A stretch of 33,014 bases of DNA, from contig JANYDJ010000083.1 of the NCBI GenBank assembly GCA_025363675.1, forward strand, positions 1 to 33,014, written 5' to 3'. Numbering within the stretch: the stretch's first letter is position 1; each line of letters opens with the position of its first letter. The notes under the pieces are model-generated. The model did not search any database and had not been told where the DNA came from. It saw only the letters and a program-made list of their open reading frames with translations. The stretch is from Flavobacteriaceae bacterium (lineage in GTDB: Bacteria > Bacteroidota > Bacteroidia > UKL13-3). Position numbers and translations under genes: made by a program. Below, piece after piece: positions 24,568 through 31,704 of the stretch.

Positions 24568-24828
24568 AGCGACGAAAAGGTTAATTTTGAAGATATAATT
24601 AGAATTGTAATGTACATGGCTCCGTCATGGATTAGAAAGAGTTCACTTCAGTTTTTCCAGTTTGAACCTTATCATTATGCTCGAATATATACAATTACTG
24701 GTGAAATAATAATTATCACAAGTTTACTCTCGTTGGATGTAGAAAAATTATTGAAGAATATAACAGGGGTTAAAATTGAAAAAAAGAACGGTAAGTTCGC
24801 AAGCATTTCTTTTGAAATAGACAAATAA
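24517..24828 (+). CDS. Small ORF with a repeat-derived N-terminus (hypothetical, 103 aa)
   Basis: The frame runs from an ATG inside a 12-bp hairpin through a second hairpin (coding VTFFCIKAKESN) into a region that looks like ordinary protein: FEDIIRIVMYMAPSWIRKSSLQFFQFEPYHYARIYTITGEIIIITSLLSLDVEKLL, then VKIEKKNGKFASISFEIDK. I do not recognise a family. The N-terminus may not be native: the repeat may have replaced the original 5' end, making this the remnant of a longer gene. Alternatively translation may start at a later Met (VMYMAPSW). There is no promoter box. Upstream, 24421-24497 holds only AT-rich DNA with a weak TCAGA/TCTGA hairpin. Confidence 0.45.
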   Translation: MNVSLVTFFCIKAKESNSDEKVNFEDIIRIVMYMAPSWIRKSSLQFFQFEPYHYARIYTITGEIIIITSLLSLDVEKLLKNITGVKIEKKNGKFASISFEIDK

Positions 24829-24950
24829 TTATTGAACATGTTATACTCGCTCATTTTATTTTAATTGTATAATGCTGATGGCAATCTATTAATAATTTGA
24901 TCATTGCGACATCATATTTAGTTTCCATAATCAGGTAAAACGGTATTCAC

Positions 24951-25694
24951 TCAGTCGGCTTGATACAAATCATTTTCAGCATGACGTAGGTTGTGAGAAT
25001 GGTAAGTAAGAAAAGAGTTTTTCTTATATAACAACTGCCTAATACTTGCCAAATGCGATAACAAAACCAAAGGCACTACACAGCAAGGTAACCATATAAA
25101 AGGGAAATATAATACACCTATATTAGGTTGATCGAAAGCCAATTTTTGAAATGGGAAGGGGGCTGATAGCACAGCAAGTGCCACAATATTAATAAGCAAA
25201 CCTATGCATATAAAATTCCACAATAAAAGTGCGTTTTTCCCTAATTTGTTTTTTATAAATGCAAAATAATATATAATAGGAGCAGAAATACCTGAAAGTA
25301 TATCGAAGTTTCTTCCTTCAAAAGTCATAAGTTGTGGAACGGCTTTATATATAAATAGCCAGAACAAAGTAATCTCAACGGGAACTCTGATAATATGTAA
25401 TATGGTTAAGGTTTGTAGGTTGAGGTTGTCAATATACCTTCTTCCACTTTTGGTGGCAAATAGTATGATAATGGTGAGCAAAGCAGGGAGTACCAATAGC
25501 ATGAATCTGGGTGGGACAGTGTCAGTAACGGTGTAAAATCCAGTTAAACTAATGGCAGTTTGTAATGCTAGCCAGCCTAGCAAAACCACTATAGTAATTT
25601 TTGATTTGTTGGTGGCTTTGTAAAAAAACCAAACAGTAAGCAAAGTAGTTAACCCAAAAACTATGCTGATGTAAATTGGAAGATGCTGTATCAT
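24951..25694 (-). CDS. Integral membrane protein next to the HxlR regulator (247 aa)
   Basis: About seven or eight hydrophobic helices cover residues 5-215, including YISIVFGLTTLLTVWFFY, ITIVVLLGWLALQTAI, FMLLVLPALLTIIILF and ALLLWNFICIGLLINIVALAVL. A polar tail follows. No catalytic motif is evident, and I cannot name the family. It is transcribed away from an HxlR-type regulator across a 102-bp spacer with two palindromic sites overlapping its predicted promoter, so it is very likely that regulator's target. The downstream 24829-24950 gap to the convergent ORF shows nothing clear. Confidence 0.8.
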   Translation of the reverse strand: MIQHLPIYISIVFGLTTLLTVWFFYKATNKSKITIVVLLGWLALQTAISLTGFYTVTDTVPPRFMLLVLPALLTIIILFATKSGRRYIDNLNLQTLTILHIIRVPVEITLFWLFIYKAVPQLMTFEGRNFDILSGISAPIIYYFAFIKNKLGKNALLLWNFICIGLLINIVALAVLSAPFPFQKLAFDQPNIGVLYFPFIWLPCCVVPLVLLSHLASIRQLLYKKNSFLTYHSHNLRHAENDLYQAD

Positions 25695-25727
25695 ATTTTT
25701 AAATGTTAAATTTTTAATGTAAATTTG

Positions 25728-25776
25728 CTTGCAAATTGCAAGTGTAAATGTAAGTACCCACTTGCAAAATACAAGT
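25728..25776. promoter_or_regulatory. Two CTTG-N7-CAAG operators in the divergent spacer
   Basis: CTTGCAAATTGCAAG (25728-25742) and CTTGCAAAATACAAG (25761-25775) share the form CTTG-N7-CAAG and lie 33 bp apart centre to centre, about three helical turns, on the same DNA face. Additional half-sites (CAAGTG, TAAGTA, CACTTG) lie between them. Size, symmetry and position suit a dimeric HxlR protein. Confidence 0.65.
25739..25768 (-). promoter_or_regulatory. Promoter of the divergent membrane-protein gene
   Basis: On the minus strand TTTG (25765-25768) is followed after 18 bp by TACACTTG (25739-25746), one base from consensus. The -33 element lies in one operator and the -7 element overlaps the other, so bound regulator would block RNA polymerase. 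Confidence 0.5.
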
Positions 25777-25796
25777 AAATTTTAAAAATTATTTCG

Positions 25797-26222
25797 ATGA
25801 ACAAAAATACAATTAATCGTGGTGTGCAGCGGTCTCCTTGTCCTATCAGTACTTCGCTAGATATATGGGGAGATAAATGGTCGCTGTTAATTATAAGAGA
25901 CATGATGCTTTTCAATAAAAACACGTATGGCGAGTTTTCAAATTCAATGAAAAAAATCGCGACTAATATATTGGCTTCTCGTTTGGTAGATTTAGAGCAG
26001 TCGGGACTAATTAGCAAGGAAGAACACCCAGATAGCAAAGCTAAAATATTTTATAAACTCACACAAAAAGGAATTGATTTGCTGCCCATTATTGCTGAAA
26101 TGAATTTGTGGGCAGCCAAATATTATGAAATTGGGCCCAAGGCAAAAGAGGTAAATAAAATGCTGAAAAAGGACAAGGCTGGTTTTATTAAAAGTAGAAC
26201 TGCGGTATTGAAGAAGTTGTGA
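25797..26222 (+). CDS. HxlR-family transcriptional regulator
   Basis: A winged-helix DNA-binding protein of 141 aa. The family start CPISTSLDIWGDKWSLLIIRDMM contains the conserved Cys15, which senses thiol stress in some relatives (HypR/YodB type). YGEFSNSMKKIATNILASRLVDLEQSGLISKEE forms the recognition helix and start of the wing; KIFYKLTQKGIDLLPIIAEM is the wing-to-dimer helix. The C-terminal part is basic (KMLKKDKAGFIKSRTAVLKKL). It faces a membrane-protein gene with two likely operators between them. Its TGA stop codon lies within a GTTGTGA heptad array. Confidence 0.92.
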   Translation: MNKNTINRGVQRSPCPISTSLDIWGDKWSLLIIRDMMLFNKNTYGEFSNSMKKIATNILASRLVDLEQSGLISKEEHPDSKAKIFYKLTQKGIDLLPIIAEMNLWAAKYYEIGPKAKEVNKMLKKDKAGFIKSRTAVLKKL

Positions 26223-26236
26223 GTTGTGAGTTGTCG
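26216..26236. repeat. Three GTTGTGA-type heptads across the HxlR stop codon
   Basis: GTTGTGA, GTTGTGA, GTTGTCG. The TGA of the first unit (26220-26222) is the stop codon of the HxlR gene, so the array begins inside the coding sequence. Confidence 0.7.
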
Positions 26237-26256
26237 ATGCCTAAATAGTTTTGACC

Positions 26257-26309
26257 GTTATGGGTTATCTGTTATCGGTGCAGGTGCAGACAACAGATAA
26301 CCGACAACA
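26257..26309. terminator. Inverted pair of heptad arrays, bidirectional terminator candidate
   Basis: The left array is GTTATGG, GTTATCT, GTTATCG (26257-26277). The right array is GACAACA, GATAACC, GACAACA (26289-26309). GGTTATCTGTT (26263-26273) pairs perfectly with AACAGATAACC (26292-26302), giving an 11-bp stem in the gap between two convergent genes (ends 26222 and 26317). No strong T tract is seen. Confidence 0.5.
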
Positions 26310-26316
26310 GAAATTG

Positions 26317-26736
26317 TTAAGCTGTTTTGCTGCTCATGCCCATTATTCTGCCTATGATGGCTCCCACAATAGCAAACATAAGAGTACCTGCTGCCACATC
26401 TACTATTAATGCATTCATGTTTTTAAAACACGTGCTCATGGCATGCATACTCAGGTTTAACGACAATGAAACTAGGAGCCCAATAATGGCACCCTTTTGC
26501 ATACCGATTGACAAGCCACGCGTATTGCTCCAGCCCAGCATTAAAGCAGTAAAATATCCCTGAATAAGGCAACTGAGACCCATTGCCCACCATACCATTT
26601 CTTCCATTTTTCGCATGCCTGCTTGATTCATGTTCTCAGCCATAAAATCTTTAAGAAGGATGCCGTAAATTAACCAACCGAGCAGGAAGAAAGCTACACC
26701 TCCCACTAAACCTCCAAGAATTGTTTTGTTGTTCAT
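26317..26736 (-). CDS. Four-helix membrane protein (139 aa)
   Basis: Four hydrophobic segments: residues about 5-25 (ILGGLVGGVAFFLLGWLIYG), 45-67, 77-97 and 105-130 (AAGTLMFAIVGAIIGRIMGM). A polar loop (DFMAENMNQAGMRKMEE) follows helix 1. The pattern, with a Trp/Tyr-rich end to helix 1 and Gly-rich helices, is like small DUF1761-type membrane proteins, but I cannot confirm the family. The start at 26736 (MNNKTILGG) is preferred to the ORF's first Met at 26769, which is overlapped by a perfect -7 box. Convergent with the HxlR gene. Confidence 0.78.
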   Translation of the reverse strand: MNNKTILGGLVGGVAFFLLGWLIYGILLKDFMAENMNQAGMRKMEEMVWWAMGLSCLIQGYFTALMLGWSNTRGLSIGMQKGAIIGLLVSLSLNLSMHAMSTCFKNMNALIVDVAAGTLMFAIVGAIIGRIMGMSSKTA

Positions 26737-26766
26737 TTTAGTATTTATTAAGGTTAGAAAAAGAAA

Positions 26767-26774
26767 CAAACATA
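26767..26774 (-). promoter_or_regulatory. -7 box of the four-helix membrane protein
   Basis: On the minus strand TATGTTTG matches TAnnTTTG exactly, 30 nt before the ATG at 26736. TTGG at 26795-26798 is a weak -33 with a 20-bp spacer. Confidence 0.5.
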
Positions 26775-26882
26775 TTTAATTAAGTTGATGATTACCAATT
26801 AATTCAATTATTTTTATCCATACTTTTTAAACATTGGGGCAAAATCGGGTGAATATCATACTTCGGCGGTTTGCATGGACAT

Positions 26883-27656
26883 TTATATATGGCTTTCAAT
26901 ATAATGTTTAGCTTGCTTCTGCGTATAAAATGAAAAATTTCTGTAACGATGGTGCACGTCTATAATTTCATACAATGCTTTACTGACTAGGTCTTTATTT
27001 TCCCAGGTTTTGAGGTGTGTAATAACTTTTTCGAGGCAGTTTTTTTTATATGCAATTTGCCCAATAACATGCACTAGGGTATTTTTTACTCTGGCAGTTT
27101 TATCATGTTGTAGTTCTTTAAGAATAGGCAAAATATCTTCGGGATGTGTGCGACCTCGCAGTTCAATGCCATGACAAATTTCTCGGCGTATTTCTTTGTT
27201 TTCATGTTGCAAATATTTTGTTGCCCATTGTAATACAGGTTCTGGGTTTTTTTCTCCCATTTTTTTTATCGAACCTATCACCGCATTCCGCACACTGTGG
27301 TGCTCGTCGAACAATCCAGTATCAAAAAAATGGGCTACGATTCCAAAATTTGTTTTGCCAATTTTGCCCGCAGCGTTGATGGTTGTTTGGCGAATTTTAA
27401 AATCCATTTCTGTTAGCAATTGGTCTAATATACCAATAATTTTCTTTTGCAAATTTTCGTGTACTATATATATTCTTCCCACACCTAAATAAGCCGATTT
27501 GCGGATATAGGTGTCTTGGTGAGAAAAGTAATATATAGTTTTGCTAAGGGTGCCTTTTTGTATATCGGCAAGCATTTGGTGATGTATAGTTTCAACAAGC
27601 CTGATTCTTTCTTGTTTTGAGAGGTTATAGAATGCTGTAGGTTGCGTTAGGCTCAT
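26883..27656 (-). CDS. HEAT-repeat protein (257 aa)
   Basis: The chain is built of paired helices of about 35-40 residues: DTYIRKSAYLGVGRIYIV, DFKIRQTTINAAGKIGKTN, HHSVRNAVIGSIKKMGEKN, NKEIRREICHGIELRGRTH and TARVKNTLVHVIGQIAYKK. Each has the (V/I)R...A..aIG pattern of HEAT repeats. Such solenoids bind proteins or nucleic acid. Some Bacteroidota relatives are annotated as DNA-alkylation-repair-like, but the Trp/Asp pocket of AlkD is not evident, so no catalytic role is claimed. The start at 27656 (MSLTQPTAFY) is favoured because a -7 box spans the earlier Met at 27680. It is divergent from the sensor kinase gene. Confidence 0.83.
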   Translation of the reverse strand: MSLTQPTAFYNLSKQERIRLVETIHHQMLADIQKGTLSKTIYYFSHQDTYIRKSAYLGVGRIYIVHENLQKKIIGILDQLLTEMDFKIRQTTINAAGKIGKTNFGIVAHFFDTGLFDEHHSVRNAVIGSIKKMGEKNPEPVLQWATKYLQHENKEIRREICHGIELRGRTHPEDILPILKELQHDKTARVKNTLVHVIGQIAYKKNCLEKVITHLKTWENKDLVSKALYEIIDVHHRYRNFSFYTQKQAKHYIESHI

Positions 27657-27676
27657 GCGAATATGAGTATATGGTT

Positions 27677-27685
27677 GCAAAGATA
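27677..27685 (-). promoter_or_regulatory. -7 box of the HEAT-repeat gene
   Basis: On the minus strand TATCTTTGC is a perfect match, 20 nt before the ATG at 27656. It overlaps the alternative start codon at 27680, which it therefore excludes. Confidence 0.5.
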
Positions 27686-27714
27686 TAGTACAAGGTGGTA
27701 CTTTATTTTTACGT

Positions 27715-27745
27715 TTTGTTTCTTTATAAAAATCCCTAGATTTGC
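27715..27745 (+). promoter_or_regulatory. Promoter of the sensor kinase gene
   Basis: TTTG (27715-27718), 18 bp, then TAGATTTG (27737-27744) followed by C. Both boxes match the consensus and the spacer is one base short. The ATG follows 31 nt after the -7 box. With the box at 27677 it forms a divergent promoter region. Confidence 0.7.
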
Positions 27746-27775
27746 CTCCTTAATTTAGGTACAAATAAATATCAA

Positions 27776-30727
27776 ATGCAAATAAACTCTTATATATATA
27801 GATTTTTTTATTTGATTTGTGTCTTGCTTTCCTATACCAATTGTTGTAGTCAGGTTAATTATATAACTACGGCCGATGGTCTTTCCAATCGTTATATTAG
27901 TGCTATTATCCAAACCAAAGATGGAGTTATGTGGATTGGCACAGCCAATGGGCTCAATAGTTATGATGGATATAATTTCACACCTTATAATACGTTTACT
28001 GAAGGTATACATTTATCTAGTTCCAGAATCAATTGTTTAATGGAGGACAGCCTAGGAAATATATGGGTGGGTACCAATGCAGGACTCAATAAAATATCGG
28101 AAGATAGAAGAAAAAGTATCTTGATATCCGGTACAGAAAATATGGGTATCTTAACTATTTGTAGTCTGGGTAATAATAGTATATTGGTAGGTAATAACGC
28201 AGGGGGTATTATAAGTATCGATGCCAAGGGCGTAAAAGAAGTGTATCATACTCCCCATAATTATCCAGTGCATCAGCTAGGCGAATATGGGGGTAATATT
28301 TGGTTTTGTAATGAATCGCAATAGGGACTATATAAGTTGGGATTAGATTTTTTTCCCAAAGTTGCATTTAAGTTTAACAAACCCATAGATAAAAATTATA
28401 TTATAGATAATAATCATTTGGTGGTTTCTATGTCCAAGTCAAAAGGCTTGGGAAGTCTTGATATTCGCACAGGTGAAGTAATTGCCGATGCGTATTTAGA
28501 TTCGGTAAACAAGATTTATAGTACTGCCGGTCTATTATATATTGATCGGAATAAAAATTATTGGGCCTCGTACTATGGTGGTAAATTATTGAAAATAAAT
28601 ACCAAAGATAAAACAGTAGTTAATTATAGTAAGTACTTAATTCAAGCCAATTTTGGCAGCTTAGTTACCTGTTATTTTGAAGATAGAACCGGCATGATGT
28701 GGGTGGGAACTGATGGTGGTATTGTTAAAATTCCCTCATCAATACACGAGTTTAGAAACTATTTATATAACAGTAGCAGTGCACAGCACCTTGACATCAG
28801 TACACGAGGGATGCTTGAAAATAAGGAAGGAAATTTATATATAGGGTCGTACGATGGTTTGCTTTTATTAGATATAAAAACAGGCACGTATCAAAAATAT
28901 CAGATCGAGGGGCTTGCTACAAAACCCATACAGCCCAACCCTTTTCAAATGATATGGCTTGATACTAAAAATATATTAATTGCCTCGCAAACCGAAGGGA
29001 TTTTGATTTTTGATACAGAAGACAAAAAATTTAATTATTTATATGCAAATCATCCTAAGTGGGAACGCCAATTGTTTTCAATATGTAAGGACAAATCAGG
29101 AGCAATATGGGTAGGGTCGCATCTCGGACTAAAAATATATAATTTAGAAAAAGATACACTCAGTAATTATGCAGGTGCAGGGTTAGAATCTAATATAAAA
29201 ACAGCCAATATATGGAGTATCGTAGAATCGGAAACAGGAGATTTGTGGGTGGGGAGTAACAGTGGATTGTTTGTGCTCGATAAAAATAGACAAGTTAAAA
29301 AGGTATATAACCTACACTCTACCCCGGCACTTAACAATGAAGAAATATTATATATATTGCCCGATAAAAATAATGTATTTTGGCTTGGCAGTCGCGGTGG
29401 GGGCTTAATGGCCTTGAACTATAGTAGTAACACCTTGCTAAGGTACACCACCTCAGAAGGGTTGAGCAACAATACGGTGTACGGTATGATAATGGAAGGC
29501 GATTTTATTTGGATAAGTACCGATAATGGACTTTCTAGATTTGATAAACACACCAAGTTATTTAGGAACTATTATGAGAAGGACGGAATTGGAGAGAATG
29601 AATTTAACTCGGCTTCATTTATTAAAAGTAAAAAGGGGAGGCTTTATTTTGGAGGGATTAATGGTATTACCTCTTTTAACCACAATGATTTAACAAATGA
29701 TGCAGGCAATGTATATATTATACTCACCTCATTGGTTAATAGCAAAGGCGAGTTGCTAAATAAACCCATTTTACAAGATACGCTTATCGATATTGATTTA
29801 CCCTATTCCAATAAATTTTTAAGTATCAATTTTGCTTTAACGGATTATTTTTACCCGTCACTCAATAAATTTTACTATAAAATTGAAGGGTTTGATGATG
29901 ATTGGAAAAGCTTGGAAGGGCAGAATTTTCTACGATTGAACGACCTCCCTTCAGGCCACTACCAGTTGTGGATTAAAGGAAAAAACATGAATGGTGCCGA
30001 AAGTAAAAATATGATCAAGATAAATTTATCAGTGGCCCAAATATATTATAAAGAAATTTGGTTTTGGGTATTGATACTTGTTTTAATTTCGACAATTATA
30101 TATATGATATTTCAGTTTCGATTGAAACAGTTGGTTAAGTTACAAAATTTGAGAACTTCTATTTCTAGCGATTTACATGATGAGGTGGGGAGTATGCTCA
30201 CCCGCATTTCTATATTAACCGAGCAGGCCAAATATAAACACAAACAGATTCCAGAAATGGAACAGATAGCCAAAGCCAGTCGTGAGGCTACTACCACCAT
30301 GAGTGATGTGTTGTGGAGTGTGGACGCACGAAATGACAAGATGGGAAACCTTATTGACCGCATGCGTGAACATGCCGATAAAATGTTATTGCCGCTCGAT
30401 ATATATATCAACTTTAAAGTAGAAAGCATCGACACCAATCAAATTGTTACCATGCAAATACGCAGAAGTGTGCTCTTAATTTTTAAGGAAGCAATTCATA
30501 ATATAGTGAAGCATGCAAATGCAACAACAGTATTGATAGTAATAGAAAATAAGGGGAATGATACTATACTATATATTAAAGACGATGGTAAAGGACATAA
30601 CGAGAAAATGACCGGTGGCAGCGGGCAGGGTTTAAAAAATATGCAAATGCGGGCAGATGAAATTAAAGCGAAATTATGGATAGAAAAGGAGGAAGGATAT
30701 AAGGTTATTTTATATTTTACATTTTGA
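27776..30727 (+). pseudogene. Beta-propeller sensor histidine kinase interrupted by one amber codon
   Basis: One frame of 983 codons runs from the ATG to the stop, broken only by TAG at codon 183 (28322-28324; context CAA TAG GGA). Homology continues across it: NIWFCNESQ, stop, GLYKL is one ordinary propeller blade. Domains: signal peptide (about 1-25); Reg_prop blades (repeated W-I/V-G-T/S...G-L, about 25-660); Y_Y_Y domain (about 670-757); a transmembrane helix (about 761-783); HisKA_3 with the phospho-acceptor in DLHDEVG (His801); and HATPase (N-box EAIHNIVKHA about 898, DDGKGH, GQGLKNM). It would sense a periplasmic ligand, perhaps a glycan, and phosphorylate the regulator 119 bp downstream. 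The TTG near 28337 is not a credible independent start. It may be a recent nonsense mutation, a sequencing or assembly error, or a read-through stop. Confidence 0.85.
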
Positions 30728-30750
30728 TTTTCAAACGTATAAAATAAGAT

Positions 30751-30789
30751 ATTTTATATTTTAATTAACAAGCGAATAAAATATAAAAT
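30751..30789. promoter_or_regulatory. All-A/T 13-bp inverted repeat between kinase and regulator
   Basis: ATTTTATATTTTA (30751-30763) and TAAAATATAAAAT (30777-30789) are perfect complements around a 13-nt spacer, in the 119-bp kinase-regulator gap, 57 bp before the regulator ATG. It may be an operator or a weak attenuating hairpin. Confidence 0.4.
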
Positions 30790-30846
30790 GTTCCACTACA
30801 TCTTTGTGTAGTTTTGTTTATATATTAAAATAAAGTAAATTGCAGC

Positions 30847-31488
30847 ATGAATGAATTGAGTAATTTGGATATAGCTATTGTAGAAGATGACCAGGTAGTG
30901 CGTGAAGGGTTGAAAGATTATTTACAATCAGAAGCTTTTACCAAAAATGTTTGGGCAGTTGAATCAATGGAATTATTTTTTGAATCTATTTCAAAAGGGA
31001 AAAGTGCAGATGTTATTTTATCCGATATTGGACTGCCGGGTATGTCAGGAATTGAGGGTATTAAATTGATTCGGGAAAAGTTGAAAAAATCGGATATTAT
31101 TATGCTTACTGTTTTTAAAGATGAGAACAGAATTTTTAAATCGCTGTGTGCGGGTGCAACCGGCTACCTGCTTAAGGATACCCCTTTTGAAGAGATAAAG
31201 CAAGCCATATATATTATAAGAAATGGAGGCAGTTTTATGTCGCCCGCAATCGCTCGCAAAGTAGTAGAGCACTTTAATCCGCTACCGCAGAATAGTGATA
31301 ATAATTTAACTGCAAGAGAGAAACAAATTATACAAGGTATGGTAGATGGACTTAGCTATAAATTAATTGCCGACCGATTGGGAATTTCTATCGATACCAT
31401 TCGTTATCATATAAAAAATATATATAATAAACTGCAAATTAATAGTCGTACGCAGTTATTGAATAAAAGTTTTAGAGGAGAGATTTAG
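30847..31488 (+). CDS. NarL/LuxR-type response regulator
   Basis: A two-domain regulator of 213 aa. The receiver domain (about 6-122) has the acidic pair Glu13-Asp14 (VEDDQ), phospho-acceptor Asp60 (VILSDIGLPGMSG), Thr88 (IIMLTVF) and Lys110 (GYLLKD). The C-terminal LuxR helix-turn-helix (about 148-210) reads LTAREKQIIQGMVDGLSYKLIADRLGISIDTIRYHIKNIYNKLQ. It is the expected partner of the HisKA_3-type kinase encoded just upstream. The receiver and DNA-binding domains look intact although the kinase frame is broken. Targets are unknown; the fibre-like gene 216 bp downstream is a candidate only by position. Confidence 0.94.
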   Translation: MNELSNLDIAIVEDDQVVREGLKDYLQSEAFTKNVWAVESMELFFESISKGKSADVILSDIGLPGMSGIEGIKLIREKLKKSDIIMLTVFKDENRIFKSLCAGATGYLLKDTPFEEIKQAIYIIRNGGSFMSPAIARKVVEHFNPLPQNSDNNLTAREKQIIQGMVDGLSYKLIADRLGISIDTIRYHIKNIYNKLQINSRTQLLNKSFRGEI

Positions 31489-31561
31489 GACAGGATTTAG
31501 GGTTCGGGATTCTGGGGCGTACGTCAGCCGTATTTTGTTATACAATTGTTATTCCCAAAAA

Positions 31562-31624
31562 ATCATGCATCATGCATCATGCATCAACCATTAACCATTA
31601 ACCATCAACCATCAACCATTAACC
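31562..31624. repeat. Nine consecutive 7-bp repeats of two kinds
   Basis: Three ATCATGC units are followed in the same register by ATCAACC, ATTAACC, ATTAACC, ATCAACC, ATCAACC and ATTAACC. They lie in the 216-bp gap between the response regulator and the fibre-like gene. The rest of the gap (31489-31561, 31625-31704) is unstructured to my eye. Confidence 0.9.
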
Positions 31625-31704
31625 ATCTCTCGTGCTAACATCTTTATGTAGTTGCCTGTTTGCAAGGTATTGGCGAAATTTGTATATAATAAATTTTTCA
31701 CCTT

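Noticed and set aside
25706-26038. 110-aa minus-strand ORF covering the HxlR gene and spacer
   Set aside because: Opposite strand of the regulator; it would run through the operator region.
28337-30727. Separate second gene after the amber codon
   Set aside because: It is the same frame as 27776-28321, begins at a TTG in the middle of a propeller blade and has no signal peptide or promoter; treated as one broken gene.
31562-31624. Possible CRISPR array or plasmid-type iteron origin
   Set aside because: Repeat units are only 7 bp without spacers; no replication initiator gene or DnaA box cluster nearby.
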